Source: Microbispora sp. ZYX-F-249 (GTDB lineage Bacteria; Actinomycetota; Actinomycetes; Streptosporangiales; Streptosporangiaceae). Taken from it: 64,000 bases of DNA. Both the position numbers and the translations under genes were made by a program. Location: NCBI RefSeq assembly GCF_039649665.1, contig NZ_JBDJAW010000042.1:1-64000 (forward strand), read 5' to 3'. The notes beneath the pieces were generated by a model, which made no database searches, had not been told where the DNA came from, and saw only the letters and a list, made by a program, of their open reading frames with translations. Positions 42,437 to 52,136 of this stretch are shown here, piece after piece (the first letter of the stretch is position 1; every line of letters begins with the position of its first letter).

Positions 42437-42697
42437 GGATCTCCGCGATAAGCAGTGGCGGCCCCTCCACCATCACGTGAGATCCTGCGTCATCCACCCC
42501 AAGATCGAGCCAGGCGGTTCGCCACCCCGTCAACGCAGCCGTGGTTCGGCGGCCGGTCCTGGTGGGAGGTGCGGGACGCGCGCGCTTCACCGCGGATCCG
42601 GATGGCTGGCTCGCCGCCCTGATCCCCGCCATGCCGTCGCTGACCGCCCGCCCGTAGACGCACACGATTCAGCTGATCCCCGCGCCCGGGGCCTTTC

Positions 42698-43789
42698 TCA
42701 GGTCCGGGTGGGCGGCGGCGCCGTGCTGTCGCGGACGACCAGACGGGTGGGGACGAGGTCGGTGCCCGGCCGCGCGGCTCCGCCCTCGCGGATCTGCCGC
42801 AGGACGCCCTGGACGCAGCGCCGGCCGACCTCGGCGAAGTCCTGGTGGACGGTCGTGAGCGGCGGGACGAAACAGGAGGCGTCGGGGATGTCGTCGAAGC
42901 CGACCACGCTGACGTCGCCGGGGACCGCCCGGCCCCGCTCGTGGAAGGCCCGCAGCAGGCCGAGGGCCATCTGGTCGTTGGCGGCGAACACCGCCGTGCA
43001 GCCGGGTTCCGCGGCGAGCGCCAGCCCGGCGGCGTAGCCGGACTCGGCGGACCAGTCTCCGTGCAGCGGCGGGGGGACCGGCCGCCCGGCCTCCTCCAGG
43101 GCCAGCCGCCACGCCTGGGCGCGACGCTGGCTCGCGAAGGACGTCTGCGGGCCGGTGACGTGCCAGACCGTGTCGTGCCCCAGGCCGAGGAGGTGGCGTA
43201 CGGCGAGCCGGGCGCCCTCGGCCTGGTCGGTGTCGACGACGCTGTAGCGGTCTCCGGCGTCGGAGTCCACCACGACGACGTGGACCCCGGGAGGCAGCGT
43301 CACCGTGCCCGCGTCGAGGAGGTGGATCTCGATGATGACGATGACGGCGTCGACGGCCAGCTCGCCCATGCGGGTGAAGGCGCCCAGCACGTTGTCCTGG
43401 GTGGGGATGCCGATGGGGATCAGCGTGATCGCGTAACCCTCGGCCGCCGCGTGGGTGGCGATCGCCTCCACGGTGCGGCTGTTTCCGGTCGACGCCAGCC
43501 CGAAGAGGATCACGCCGATCGTGTTGAACTGCCCGTACCGCAGCGCCCGGGCCGCGCTGTTGGGCCGGTAGCCCAGCTCCCGCATCGCCGCCAGCACCTG
43601 CTCGCGGGTCGCGCCGACGACGCCGGGATGGCCGTTGGCGACCCTGGAGACCGTCTGGGACGAGACACCCGCGAGCCGGGCCACGTCGGCCATCGAGACC
43701 CGCTGCTTGCGCCGCCCGCCCGGGATGCCCGAGCCGCCCCGCTGCGCCCCGCCGATCGGCGCCTGCCGGGCCGCGCCGTCCGGATCCAT
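42698..43789 (-). CDS. LacI-family transcriptional regulator
   Basis: This 363-residue regulator has the LacI headpiece VSMADVARLAGVSSQTVSRV and hinge helix ELGYRPNSAARALR, followed by a periplasmic-binding-type sensor (IGVILFG...FDDIPDASCFVPPLTTVHQD). The ATG at 43789 was chosen; an in-frame ATG at 43879 would add 30 residues without an obvious ribosome site. It is divergent from a sugar ABC importer and GH42 gene. Two GTTTACGTAAAC-type sites lie between, so it probably represses itself and the transport operon until galactoside-type sugars arrive. Confidence 0.9.
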   Translation of the reverse strand: MDPDGAARQAPIGGAQRGGSGIPGGRRKQRVSMADVARLAGVSSQTVSRVANGHPGVVGATREQVLAAMRELGYRPNSAARALRYGQFNTIGVILFGLASTGNSRTVEAIATHAAAEGYAITLIPIGIPTQDNVLGAFTRMGELAVDAVIVIIEIHLLDAGTVTLPPGVHVVVVDSDAGDRYSVVDTDQAEGARLAVRHLLGLGHDTVWHVTGPQTSFASQRRAQAWRLALEEAGRPVPPPLHGDWSAESGYAAGLALAAEPGCTAVFAANDQMALGLLRAFHERGRAVPGDVSVVGFDDIPDASCFVPPLTTVHQDFAEVGRRCVQGVLRQIREGGAARPGTDLVPTRLVVRDSTAPPPTRT

Positions 43790-43908
43790 TCCTGTGCCGC
43801 TCCCGCCTGCTCGCCCCCGTCGCCGGAGATCGTACGCCGCGATCCGGCCGGATGTGGCCCCGGGCCCTTGACCTTCCATAGGGCCGGTGCCACCATACCG
43901 CGACAGAA

Positions 43909-43920
43909 GTTTACGTAAAC
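43909..43920. promoter_or_regulatory. LacI operator 1
   Basis: GTTTACGTAAAC is a perfect 12-bp palindrome with the central CG usual for LacI-family operators. It lies 120 bp upstream of the chosen lacI start. Confidence 0.7.
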
Positions 43921-43984
43921 ATAACCTCGGCGACTCGAGACATCACCCTCCGCGACGATCGGCCCCGACACTCGTTCGCTCCGG

Positions 43985-44000
43985 ATGTTCACGTAAACAT
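43985..44000. promoter_or_regulatory. LacI operator 2
   Basis: ATGTTCACGTAAACAT is a 16-bp near-palindrome (one mismatched pair) sharing the ACGTAAAC half-site with operator 1. It lies 39 bp before the first permease gene. Centres are 78 bp apart, allowing looping or independent control of the two directions. Confidence 0.65.
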
Positions 44001-44038
44001 GCCGGCACCGTGGACACGTTGCGGAGAGGAGCGAACCG

Positions 44039-44947
44039 GTGGTCTCGGAAGGGCATTCGGACGTTCGGGGAGGCCGGGCCGCCGGACGCCGGTCATGGGC
44101 AGGCTGGCAGTTCGTCGCGCCGTTCATGGCGGTGTTCGCGCTGGTCTTCCTGGCTCCGATCGCGTACTCGCTCTACCTGAGCCTGTTCCGCACCCGGCTG
44201 ATCGGCGGGACGTCCTTCGTCGGCGCCGACAACTACGTCAGGGTCCTGCGGGACCCGCAGTTCTGGTCGGCGTTCGGGCGCGTCGCGCTCTTCCTGGTCG
44301 TCCAGGTGCCGATCATGCTCTTCCTCGCGCTGCTGGTCGCCCTCGCGATCGACAGCGGCAGGTTGTACGGGTCGGCGTTTTTCCGGATCTCGGTGTTCCT
44401 GCCGTACGCGGTGCCCGCCGTCGTCGCCACGCTGATGTGGGGTTTCATGTACGGCACCAGGTTCGGCCTCATCGGCAACATCAACGAGGCGTTCGGGCTC
44501 TCGCTGCCCGATCCGCTGTCGCCCGATCTGATCCTCGCCTCCGTCGGCAACATCGTGACCTGGGAGTTCGTGGGCTACAACATGCTGATCCTCTACTCGG
44601 CGCTGCGGGTGGTGAGCCCTTCTCTGTACGAGGCCGCCGCGCTCGACGGGGCCGGCCAGTTCCGGATCATCTGGGCGATCAAGCTGCCCGCCCTGCGCGG
44701 CGCGCTGCTGATCGCCACGATCTTCTCGATCATCGGCAGCTTCCAGCTGTTCAACGAGCCGAGCATCCTCAAGACGATCGTGCCGAACTCGATCATCACG
44801 TACTTCACGCCGAACTACTACGCCTACTCGCTGTCCTTCCAAGGTCAGCAGTTCAACTACTCCGCCACCGTGGCCATCGTCATGGGGATCATCACGATGA
44901 TCGTCGCCTACCTCGTCCAGCTGCGCGGCATGCGGAAGGCGGTGTGA
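44039..44947 (+). CDS. Sugar ABC transporter permease (MalF/UgpA-type)
   Basis: This 302-residue inner-membrane permease has about six TM segments and the EAA loop EAAALDGAGQFRIIWAIKLPAL near residue 200, which docks the ATPase. It forms a heterodimer with the next permease. The GTG start follows GAGAGGAG. No ATPase gene lies in the cluster; in actinomycetes a shared MsiK-type ATPase usually serves such importers. Oligosaccharide or beta-galactoside import is inferred from the downstream GH42 enzyme. Confidence 0.9.
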   Translation: MVSEGHSDVRGGRAAGRRSWAGWQFVAPFMAVFALVFLAPIAYSLYLSLFRTRLIGGTSFVGADNYVRVLRDPQFWSAFGRVALFLVVQVPIMLFLALLVALAIDSGRLYGSAFFRISVFLPYAVPAVVATLMWGFMYGTRFGLIGNINEAFGLSLPDPLSPDLILASVGNIVTWEFVGYNMLILYSALRVVSPSLYEAAALDGAGQFRIIWAIKLPALRGALLIATIFSIIGSFQLFNEPSILKTIVPNSIITYFTPNYYAYSLSFQGQQFNYSATVAIVMGIITMIVAYLVQLRGMRKAV

Positions 44948-44950
44948 GCC

Positions 44951-45877
44951 GTGGCGACCTCCACTCCCACCGCCGGCCGTTCGAAGACCATCGCGGCCCG
45001 GGGCCCGCTGGTCGTCCGGCGGCGCCGGTCCCCGCGGGGCCGCCGCAGCGCGACGCTGACCGTGCTGACCGCGCTCGTGCTCGTCTACACGCTGCTTCCG
45101 CTGGTGTGGCTGGCGATCAACGCCACCAAGACCCAGGAGGGGCTGCTGGGCTCCTTCGGCCTGTGGTTCGCCGGCGACTTCGCCCTGTTCGACAACATCG
45201 CCGCGACTTTCGCCTACGGCGACGGCATCTTCGTCCGCTGGCTGCTCAACACCCTGCTGTACGTGGTCGCCGGGGCGGGCGGGGCGACCCTGCTGGCGGC
45301 CCTCGGCGGTTACGGACTGGCGAAGTTCGACTTCCCCGGCAGGAAGGCGGTGTTCGCCGTCGTGATCGGGGCGGTGGCGGTGCCCGGCACGGCGCTGGCC
45401 GTCCCCACGTTCCTGATGTTCTCGAAGATGGGCCTGACCGACACGCCGTGGGCGATCATCATCCCGTCGCTCGTCTCGCCGTTCGGGCTCTACCTGATGT
45501 GGACCTTCGCCACCGACGCCGTGCCGGAGGAGATCCTGGAGTCGGCGCGGGTGGACGGCTCGGGCGAGTTCCGCACCTTCTTCCGGATCAGCCTGCCGCT
45601 GCTGGCGCCCGGCCTGGTCACGGTCCTGCTGTTCAACGTGGTCGCCACCTGGAACAACTACTTCCTGCCGCTGATCATGCTGAAGGACCCCGGCTGGTAC
45701 CCCCTCACCGTCGGGCTGAAGTCGTGGAACCAGCAGGCCCTCACGGCGGGCGGCGAGGCCGTCTTCAACCTCGTGATCACCGGATCGCTGCTCACCATCG
45801 TCCCGCTGATCGCGGCGTTCCTGCTGCTCCAGCGCTACTGGCAGTCGGGCCTGGCCGCCGGAAGCGTCAAGGAGTGA
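44951..45877 (+). CDS. Sugar ABC transporter permease (MalG/UgpE-type)
   Basis: This 308-residue partner permease has a basic N-terminus, six predicted TM segments and the EAA-type loop EILESARVDGSGEFRTFFRISLPLL near residue 195. It begins three bases after the first permease stop, so the two are coupled. The substrate is as for the cluster, probably a galactose-containing oligosaccharide. Confidence 0.9.
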   Translation: MATSTPTAGRSKTIAARGPLVVRRRRSPRGRRSATLTVLTALVLVYTLLPLVWLAINATKTQEGLLGSFGLWFAGDFALFDNIAATFAYGDGIFVRWLLNTLLYVVAGAGGATLLAALGGYGLAKFDFPGRKAVFAVVIGAVAVPGTALAVPTFLMFSKMGLTDTPWAIIIPSLVSPFGLYLMWTFATDAVPEEILESARVDGSGEFRTFFRISLPLLAPGLVTVLLFNVVATWNNYFLPLIMLKDPGWYPLTVGLKSWNQQALTAGGEAVFNLVITGSLLTIVPLIAAFLLLQRYWQSGLAAGSVKE

Positions 45878-45956
45878 ACGGCGCAGGACGCATCGGCATG
45901 GAACGACCGCCCCCATCGACGTCCGCCTCCCCCGACAACCCAGAAAGGCACACCCC

Positions 45957-47327
45957 ATGGCGATAACCCGCCGTCGCGCCCTCCTGCTGGGCGCGGCCCT
46001 GACCGTGTCGCTCACCGCCGGCGCCTGCGGCTCCTCCGATTCCTCCGGCGGCAGCGGCTCCGCGGGCGACGCCGCCGCCCCCGCGGCGTCCGCGGCCGTC
46101 TCCGGCGCCGACATCGAGAAGGCCCTCGACACCGGCGGCTCGATCACCGTCTGGGCGTGGGAGCCGACGCTCAAGCAGGTCGTCGAGGACTTCCAGGCGA
46201 AGTATCCCAAGGTCAAGGTCAACCTGGTCAACGCCGGCACCGGCAACGACCAGTACACCGCCCTGCAGAACGCGGTCAAGGCCGGCTCCGGGGTTCCGGA
46301 CGTCGCCCAGGTGGAGTACTACGCCCTGCCGCAGTTCGCCCTCGCCAAGTCGGTCGCCGACCTCGGCGCCCTCGGCGCGGGCACACTGGACGGCACCTTC
46401 ACCCCCGGCCCGTGGAGCTCGGTGCACGTCGGCGACGGCATCTACGGCCTGCCCATGGACTCCGGCCCGATGGCCCTGTTCTACAACAAGGAGGTCTTCG
46501 ACAAGTACGACCTCGAGGTGCCCGCCACCTGGGACGAGTTCGCGGCGGCCGCGGAGAAGCTGCACAGGGCGAACCCGAAGGCGTACATCACCAACGACGC
46601 GGGCGACGCGGGCTTCACCACCAGCATGATCTGGCAGGCGGGCGGCAAGCCGTACACCGTCGACGGCACCACGGTCGGGATCGACTTCACCGAGCCGGGC
46701 ACCCGGAAGTTCACCGCCCTTTGGCAGAAGCTGATCGACGGCAAGCTGCTCGCGCCGGTCACCAGCTGGAGCGACGAGTGGTACAAGGGCCTGGGCGACG
46801 GCACCATCGCCGGCCTGGTCATCGGCGCGTGGATGCCCGCCAACCTCGAGTCCGGGGTCAAGGCCGGCGAGGGCAAGTGGCAGGTCGCGCCCATGCCGCA
46901 GTGGGAGGCCGGCGGCAGGGCCACCGCCGAGAACGGCGGCAGCTCGCTGGCGATCCCCGAGGCCGGCCCGAACAAGGCCCTCGCCTACGCCTTCCTCAAG
47001 TACGCCACGGTGGACGAGGGGGTGCGGGCCCGGGTCGACGGCGGCGCCTTCCCCGCCACCACCGCCCAGCTGCAGGACCCGAGGTTCCAGGACAAGGAGT
47101 TCCCCTACTTCGGCGGCCAGAAGGTGAACAAGGTGCTCGCCGAGTCCGCCTCCCAGGTCGTCGGCGGCTGGTCCTACCTGCCCTTCCAGGTCTACGCCAA
47201 CAGCATCTTCAACGACACGGCCGGCAAGGCCTACACCTCCTCCACCACGCTGCAGGACGGCCTGAAGGCCTGGCAGGACGCCTCGCTCACGTACGGCGAG
47301 GAGCAGGGCTTCACCATCAAGCAGTAG
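45957..47327 (+). CDS. Sugar-binding lipoprotein of ABC importer
   Basis: This 456-residue extracytoplasmic solute-binding protein of the family 1 type has a twin-Arg/basic N-terminus (MAITRRRALLLG) and lipobox LTAGAC, so the Cys near residue 24 would be lipidated. A Ser/Gly-rich tether follows. SITVWAWEPTLKQVVEDFQAKYP and GDGIYGLPMDSGPMALFYNKEVFDKYDL are typical of sugar-binding proteins. It delivers substrate to the two upstream permeases. An 8-bp hairpin follows its stop and may raise its expression relative to the downstream enzyme. Confidence 0.9.
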   Translation: MAITRRRALLLGAALTVSLTAGACGSSDSSGGSGSAGDAAAPAASAAVSGADIEKALDTGGSITVWAWEPTLKQVVEDFQAKYPKVKVNLVNAGTGNDQYTALQNAVKAGSGVPDVAQVEYYALPQFALAKSVADLGALGAGTLDGTFTPGPWSSVHVGDGIYGLPMDSGPMALFYNKEVFDKYDLEVPATWDEFAAAAEKLHRANPKAYITNDAGDAGFTTSMIWQAGGKPYTVDGTTVGIDFTEPGTRKFTALWQKLIDGKLLAPVTSWSDEWYKGLGDGTIAGLVIGAWMPANLESGVKAGEGKWQVAPMPQWEAGGRATAENGGSSLAIPEAGPNKALAYAFLKYATVDEGVRARVDGGAFPATTAQLQDPRFQDKEFPYFGGQKVNKVLAESASQVVGGWSYLPFQVYANSIFNDTAGKAYTSSTTLQDGLKAWQDASLTYGEEQGFTIKQ

Positions 47328-47344
47328 TCACCGGCGCGATCGCC

Positions 47345-47371
47345 GCCGCCGTTCCGCGGGGGCACGGCGGC
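47345..47371 (+). terminator. Intercistronic hairpin after the binding-protein gene
   Basis: GCCGCCGT pairs with ACGGCGGC around an 11-base loop in the gap between the binding-protein and beta-galactosidase genes. Its position suggests partial termination or 3'-end protection of the binding-protein message. Confidence 0.45.
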
Positions 47372-47411
47372 AGGGCGGAAGACCGCGTAACCATCAGTCG
47401 AAGGAGACGTT

Positions 47412-49469
47412 GTGCACTCTGACCACGGCCACCGGTGGCTGCGCTGGCCGTCCGAGCCCGGACGGGCCCGGATGGCGTTCGGCGCCGACTACAACCCGGA
47501 GCAGTGGCCTCGCGAGATCTGGGACGAGGACATGCGCGCGATGCGCGCGGCCGGAGTGAACATCGTCTCCTTGGCGATCTTCTCGTGGGCGCGGATCCAG
47601 CCCGGCGAGGACGTGTGGGACTTCGACTGGCTCGACGAGGCGATGGACCTGCTGCACGCCAACGGCATCGCGGTCGACCTGGCCACGGCGACGGCGTCGC
47701 CGCCGCCGTGGCTGACGGCCGGGCACCCGGAGATCCTCCCGGTGGACCGGCACGGCCACACGGTGTGGCCGGGTGCGCGGCAGCACTGGAGGCCGACCTC
47801 GCCCGTCTTCCGCACGCACGCGCTGCGGCTGACCCGGGCCCTCGCCGAGCGCTACGGGGGCCATCCCGCCCTCGCCGCCTGGCACGTCTCGAACGAGCTC
47901 GGCTGCCACAACGTCTACGACTTCTCCGACGACGCCGCGGCCGCCTTCCGTGAGTGGCTGCGAGCCAGGTACGGAACGCTCGACGAGCTGAACCGCGCCT
48001 GGGCGACCTCGTTCTGGTCCCAGCGTTACAGCGACTGGTCGCAGATCCTGCCGCCGCGCCTGGCGGCCTCCTTCCCCAACCCCACCCAGCAACTGGACTT
48101 CACGCGGTTCTCCTCCGACGCGCTGAAGGACCACCTGCGCGCGGAACGGGACATCCTGCGCGAGCTGACCCCGGATGTCCCCGTGACCACGAACTTCATG
48201 GTCATGGGAGAGACCAAGGGCATGGACTACGCCGACTGGGCCGGCGAGGTCGACTTCGTCTCCAACGACCACTACCTGCTGACGGGCGCGCAGGCCCGGG
48301 ACGAGCTGTCCTTCTCGGCGAACCTCACCGGCTCGCTCGCCGGCGGACGGCCATGGTACCTGATGGAACACGCAACCAGCGCGGTCAACTGGCAGCCGGT
48401 CAACCTGGCCAAGAGGCCCGGCGGCCTGGCCCGCGACTCCCTCACCCATGTCGCGTACGGCGCCGACGCGGTCTGCTTCTTCCAGTGGCGGCAGTCGGCG
48501 GGCGGCGCCGAGAAGTACCACTCGGCGATGGTCCCGCACGCGGGCACCGACAGCGAGGTGTTCCGGTCGGTGGCCGGCCTCGGCGCCACGCTGGCCGCCC
48601 TCGCGCCGGTCGCGGGCACCCGGCGCCGCCGCGCTGACGTCGCGATCGTGTTCGACTGGGACTCCTGGTGGGCGAGCGAGCTCGACTCCCACCCCACCTC
48701 GCTGCTGCGGTACCGCCAGGAGGCCCTCGACTGGTACACCGCACTCCTCGACGCGGGCGTCCGGGTGGACGTGGTCGACGTGGACGACGACCTCTCCGGC
48801 TACCGGCTGCTCGTGGCGCCGATCCTGCACGTCGTGCCCGCCGCCCTGGCCCGGCGGCTGGAGGACTGCGTCGCCTCCGGCGGCCACCTCGTCACCACCT
48901 ACTTCTCCGGCATCGTGGACGAGCACGATCACGTGTGGCTCGGCGGCTACCCCGGAGCCCTGCGCGACCTGCTCGGCATCCGCATCGAGGAGTTCGGTCC
49001 CCTGCCGGACGGTGACTCCGTCGACCTGGACCTCGGCGTGTCCGGCACCCTGTGGACCGACCGGATCGATCTCGCCGGCCCGGCGACCGAGGTCCTCGCG
49101 ACGTACAAGACCGGGGACCACGCCGGGCGCCCCGCCATCACGACCCGCCGTACGGGCGCGGGCTCGGCGTCGTACGTCTCCACCCGCCTCGGCCCGGAGG
49201 GTCTCGGGGCCGTACTCCCCCGTCTGCTGGACACCGCCGAGGTCTCCTCGGAGCTGCCCCCCGAAGCCCGCGGCCTGGTCGACCTGGCCGTCCGCACGGA
49301 CGGAACCGACGACTACTGGTTCCTGGTCAACCGCACGGACGGGCACGTCGACGTCTCCGCGGTCCCCGGCGACCCGCTCCACGGCCCCGCCCTGGCCACG
49401 GACACGACCCTGGCCCCCCGGCAGGTCCGGATCCTCCGCCGCGCCCGCGACCAGCGGGACCGCCGGTGA
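47412..49469 (+). CDS. GH42 beta-galactosidase
   Basis: This 685-residue protein is a glycoside hydrolase family 42 enzyme with a TIM barrel (FGADYNPEQWP near 22), acid/base Glu in AWHVSNELGC near 160, and nucleophile Glu in WYLMEHATSAVNWQ near 318. The trimerisation domain and a C-terminal beta domain follow. It has no signal peptide, so it cleaves imported beta-galactosides in the cytoplasm. The GTG start has AAGGAGA four bases upstream. It is the last gene of the LacI-controlled operon. Confidence 0.92.
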   Translation: MHSDHGHRWLRWPSEPGRARMAFGADYNPEQWPREIWDEDMRAMRAAGVNIVSLAIFSWARIQPGEDVWDFDWLDEAMDLLHANGIAVDLATATASPPPWLTAGHPEILPVDRHGHTVWPGARQHWRPTSPVFRTHALRLTRALAERYGGHPALAAWHVSNELGCHNVYDFSDDAAAAFREWLRARYGTLDELNRAWATSFWSQRYSDWSQILPPRLAASFPNPTQQLDFTRFSSDALKDHLRAERDILRELTPDVPVTTNFMVMGETKGMDYADWAGEVDFVSNDHYLLTGAQARDELSFSANLTGSLAGGRPWYLMEHATSAVNWQPVNLAKRPGGLARDSLTHVAYGADAVCFFQWRQSAGGAEKYHSAMVPHAGTDSEVFRSVAGLGATLAALAPVAGTRRRRADVAIVFDWDSWWASELDSHPTSLLRYRQEALDWYTALLDAGVRVDVVDVDDDLSGYRLLVAPILHVVPAALARRLEDCVASGGHLVTTYFSGIVDEHDHVWLGGYPGALRDLLGIRIEEFGPLPDGDSVDLDLGVSGTLWTDRIDLAGPATEVLATYKTGDHAGRPAITTRRTGAGSASYVSTRLGPEGLGAVLPRLLDTAEVSSELPPEARGLVDLAVRTDGTDDYWFLVNRTDGHVDVSAVPGDPLHGPALATDTTLAPRQVRILRRARDQRDRR

Positions 49470-49481
49470 TCGCGACCGGGG

Positions 49482-50150
49482 TCAGACCTCCCCGACGACG
49501 GCGAACACCGCGCGGGCCTCGGCATCGTCCGGCAGGCGCCATCCGGCCGTGATGTGCCCCCGCGCCCCGGCGGCGTCCTGCGCGCCGGGCCGCAGGACCC
49601 GGGTCACGCGCATGACCAGCCGCTCCCCCGGCCCGCCGTCCGCGGCGGTGCGCACGACGACGTCGGTGCCGTGCGGTCCGTCGTCCGTGGTCGCCGACAG
49701 CATCGAACCCCAGGCGGGACTTCCGGTGACGCTCCTGGTCACGGTGGGATCGGGGGTGTCGCTCTCGTTCTGGTGCTGCGGCTTGGCATCGCCTCGGAAC
49801 ACGGCGAGAAGCTGGGCGAGGAGGACCGGGTCGTGGGTTCCGTCGTAGATCCATCGCCGGCCCAGGACCCCGTGCTCCCCCGTGCCGATGAGGGCGTGCT
49901 CGGCTCCCTCCAGCGGCGCCCCCCGGTAGGTGAGCGGGACGTGGTAGGAGACCGGCCGGTCGCCGGCCGCGTCGTTGACCACCATGAACTCCATCCCGAC
50001 CTCGCCCTCGGGATCGTCGAGCCGGAAGCCGCCGGCCTTCGTCAGCTCCGGCCGGCGCCCCGGCGCCTGGTACCAGGCCCGGCCGGGCAGCCACGACGTG
50101 AGCAGCTCCAGCTTGCCGGGCGTCAAAGTGGTGTGATGAATGACAGCCAT
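49482..50150 (-). CDS. Maltokinase N-terminal cap-like domain protein
   Basis: This 222-residue protein beginning MAVIHHTTLTPGKLELLTSWLPGRAWY matches the cap subdomain found at the N-terminus of actinobacterial maltokinases and in stand-alone proteins sometimes mislabelled as glucan branching enzymes. No kinase domain follows, so it is unlikely to be an enzyme by itself. Start at 50150 has GGAGGG 11 bases upstream. It is convergent with the GH42 gene across 12 bp and is probably independently transcribed. Confidence 0.7.
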   Translation of the reverse strand: MAVIHHTTLTPGKLELLTSWLPGRAWYQAPGRRPELTKAGGFRLDDPEGEVGMEFMVVNDAAGDRPVSYHVPLTYRGAPLEGAEHALIGTGEHGVLGRRWIYDGTHDPVLLAQLLAVFRGDAKPQHQNESDTPDPTVTRSVTGSPAWGSMLSATTDDGPHGTDVVVRTAADGGPGERLVMRVTRVLRPGAQDAAGARGHITAGWRLPDDAEARAVFAVVGEV

Positions 50151-50312
50151 ACCGCGCAGGCCCTCCGTCGGCGTCCCGTCCCCGTGTTCCCCGGCGTCAC
50201 CGCCCGGGGCCGAACATCGTCTCACAGCGTGCGGCGGCGGTGAGCGAAGACGGCGCGGTCGCGGTCCGCGTCATGCGGCGGGCGTCCGCACCGCCGGTTT
50301 CCTGTCCCGCGT

Positions 50313-50328
50313 CCCCGGGTCACCGGGG
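50313..50328 (-). terminator. Hairpin at the end of the peptide-cassette operon
   Basis: CCCCGG and CCGGGG form a six-base-pair stem with a four-base loop, overlapping the stop of the ABC exporter gene on the minus strand. It is a short candidate terminator only. Confidence 0.35.
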
Positions 50329-52131
50329 CTGCGCGAGCTGGAAATCGGCCGCCTGACGGGTGAACAGGCGGGCGTACCGCCCGCCGAGGGCCATCAGCTC
50401 GTCATGCGTGCCTTCCTCGGCTGTCCGGCCGTCGGCGAGGACGACGATGTGGTCGGCGTCGCGCACGGTGTTGAGACGGTGCGAGATGAGAAGGCTCGTA
50501 CGGCCGCTGCGGTAGCCGCGGAGCCGCTGGTGGACGGCGTATTCGGCCTCGGGGTCGAGTCCCGAGCTGGGCTCGTCGAGGATGAGCAGGTCGGCGGTGT
50601 CCGCGCGGAGGAGCGCGCGGGCGAGGGCGACGCGCTGCCACTGTCCGCCGGACAGCAGCACGCCCTGGCCGGGGTCCCCGTCCTGTTCGGCGGCGAAGAA
50701 GCGGGACAGGAGGGTGTCGTAGCCGCGGGGAAGCCGTGCCAGTGTGTCGTGGACGTCCGCCCGGCGGGCCGCCTCGTGGATCCGTTCCGGCCGGTCGAGG
50801 GAGCCTATGTCGCCGACCGCGACGTTCTCGGCCGCGGTCAGGTCGTAGGCCATGTAGTCCTGGAACACCGCTCCGATCCGGCGGCGCAGGTCGTCGACAC
50901 GCAGGTCGCGCAGGTCGGTGCCGTCCCAGCGGACGCTGCCGCGCCCGGGGTCGTACAGGCGGCACAGAAGCTTGACGATCGTGCTCTTGCCCGCGCCGTT
51001 GAGGCCGACCAGGGCCACGCTCCGCCCGTACGGGATGGTCAGGTTCAGGCCGCGGAGCACCCAGGGATGGCCGGGGTCGTACCGGAACCAGACGTCGCGG
51101 AGCTCGACGCCGTGCCGCAGCGGTGTCACGTCGCCGCCGGCGACGGGTTCGGGCAGGTCGGGGCCGACGGCGACGACGTGGGCGTAGTGGCCGGCCAGGA
51201 CGAGCGCCTCGTTCAGCTGGGCCAGTTGCGTCACCACGCCGGACAGGGACGACTGCGTGCCCGCCACGGCCGCGGTGAGGACGGCCAGGTCGCCGATGCC
51301 GGCCCCGCCCGCCTCGATCCGGGCGACCAGCACGATCAGCGCGGCGCCCGCGATGACCGCGCTGAGCGCGGTCATCGCCCCGTTGTAGCGGACGGCGGTC
51401 AGGTCCACCCGGCGCTCCGCCCGCTGCGCGGCGCCCAGTTCGCCCAGCATGCGTCCGCGCAGGAAGCCGCCGATCCCGAACAGCCGGATCTCCTTGGCGG
51501 CCTGCTGGTCGAGCATCAGCAGCTGGTAGAACACCCGGCGGCGATCCGCGGGTGCCGTCTCCCAGAGCAGGCGTGCGCGGTGACGGCTGAGCCGGAGCTG
51601 GATGACCAGTTCGGGCACGGCGGCGGCGGCCACGACGGCGGCCAGGACCGGGCTGAGCGTGGCGAGCGCGCCGAGGAGCCCGGCGATGGTGATACCGCCG
51701 CGCACCACCCCGAGCGCCGACTCGGTGACGAGCTGCGGGGTGGTCTGGGCGGACTGCTGGGCCATCTGGAGCCGGTCGTGGAACCCCGGGTTCTCCAGCC
51801 TGGTCAGCCCCTGCATGCGGCACACCGCGGTGAACAGTTCGTCGCTGGTGTTCCACGCGATGCGGCGCCGCTGTTCTGCCTGGGCGTACCCGGACAGGTG
51901 AGGCAGCAGCGCGGTCAGGGCCCCGAGCACGGCCAGCACGGCGGCCGGCAGTGCCGTCGACGGACCCGGCCCGCTGGTCAGGCGGTCGATCAGGACCTTG
52001 GTGAGCCACGCGATCGCGACGGGGAGGGCGCCGTTCAGGACCGCCACGGCGAGCTGGGACAGGGCGAGCGCCGGCCCGCCCCGCCAGACGAGCCCCAGGG
52101 TGAGCCGCAGCGGCCCGAGTCGTGACCTCAC
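50320..52131 (-). CDS. ABC exporter (fused permease and ATPase)
   Basis: This 603-residue half-transporter has an N-terminal TM domain (about 1-320) and a C-terminal ATPase with Walker A GLNGAGKST, signature LSGGQWQRVALARAL, Walker B LLILDEPSSGLD and H-loop SHRLNTVRDAD. It dimerises to export a substrate. It lacks a C39 peptidase domain, so a peptide cargo would need a separate protease. It starts five bases after the TlpA-like gene and belongs to the six-Cys peptide operon, whose product is its likely cargo. Confidence 0.87.
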   Translation of the reverse strand: MRSRLGPLRLTLGLVWRGGPALALSQLAVAVLNGALPVAIAWLTKVLIDRLTSGPGPSTALPAAVLAVLGALTALLPHLSGYAQAEQRRRIAWNTSDELFTAVCRMQGLTRLENPGFHDRLQMAQQSAQTTPQLVTESALGVVRGGITIAGLLGALATLSPVLAAVVAAAAVPELVIQLRLSRHRARLLWETAPADRRRVFYQLLMLDQQAAKEIRLFGIGGFLRGRMLGELGAAQRAERRVDLTAVRYNGAMTALSAVIAGAALIVLVARIEAGGAGIGDLAVLTAAVAGTQSSLSGVVTQLAQLNEALVLAGHYAHVVAVGPDLPEPVAGGDVTPLRHGVELRDVWFRYDPGHPWVLRGLNLTIPYGRSVALVGLNGAGKSTIVKLLCRLYDPGRGSVRWDGTDLRDLRVDDLRRRIGAVFQDYMAYDLTAAENVAVGDIGSLDRPERIHEAARRADVHDTLARLPRGYDTLLSRFFAAEQDGDPGQGVLLSGGQWQRVALARALLRADTADLLILDEPSSGLDPEAEYAVHQRLRGYRSGRTSLLISHRLNTVRDADHIVVLADGRTAEEGTHDELMALGGRYARLFTRQAADFQLAQPR

Positions 52132-52136
52132 CCCGG

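Noticed and set aside
42437-42697. Possible gene remnant between the TetR and LacI genes
   Set aside because: Both strands give short protein-like fragments (for example GRARFTADPDGWLAALIPAM on plus), but none has a start with a ribosome site or recognisable family; left as spacer.
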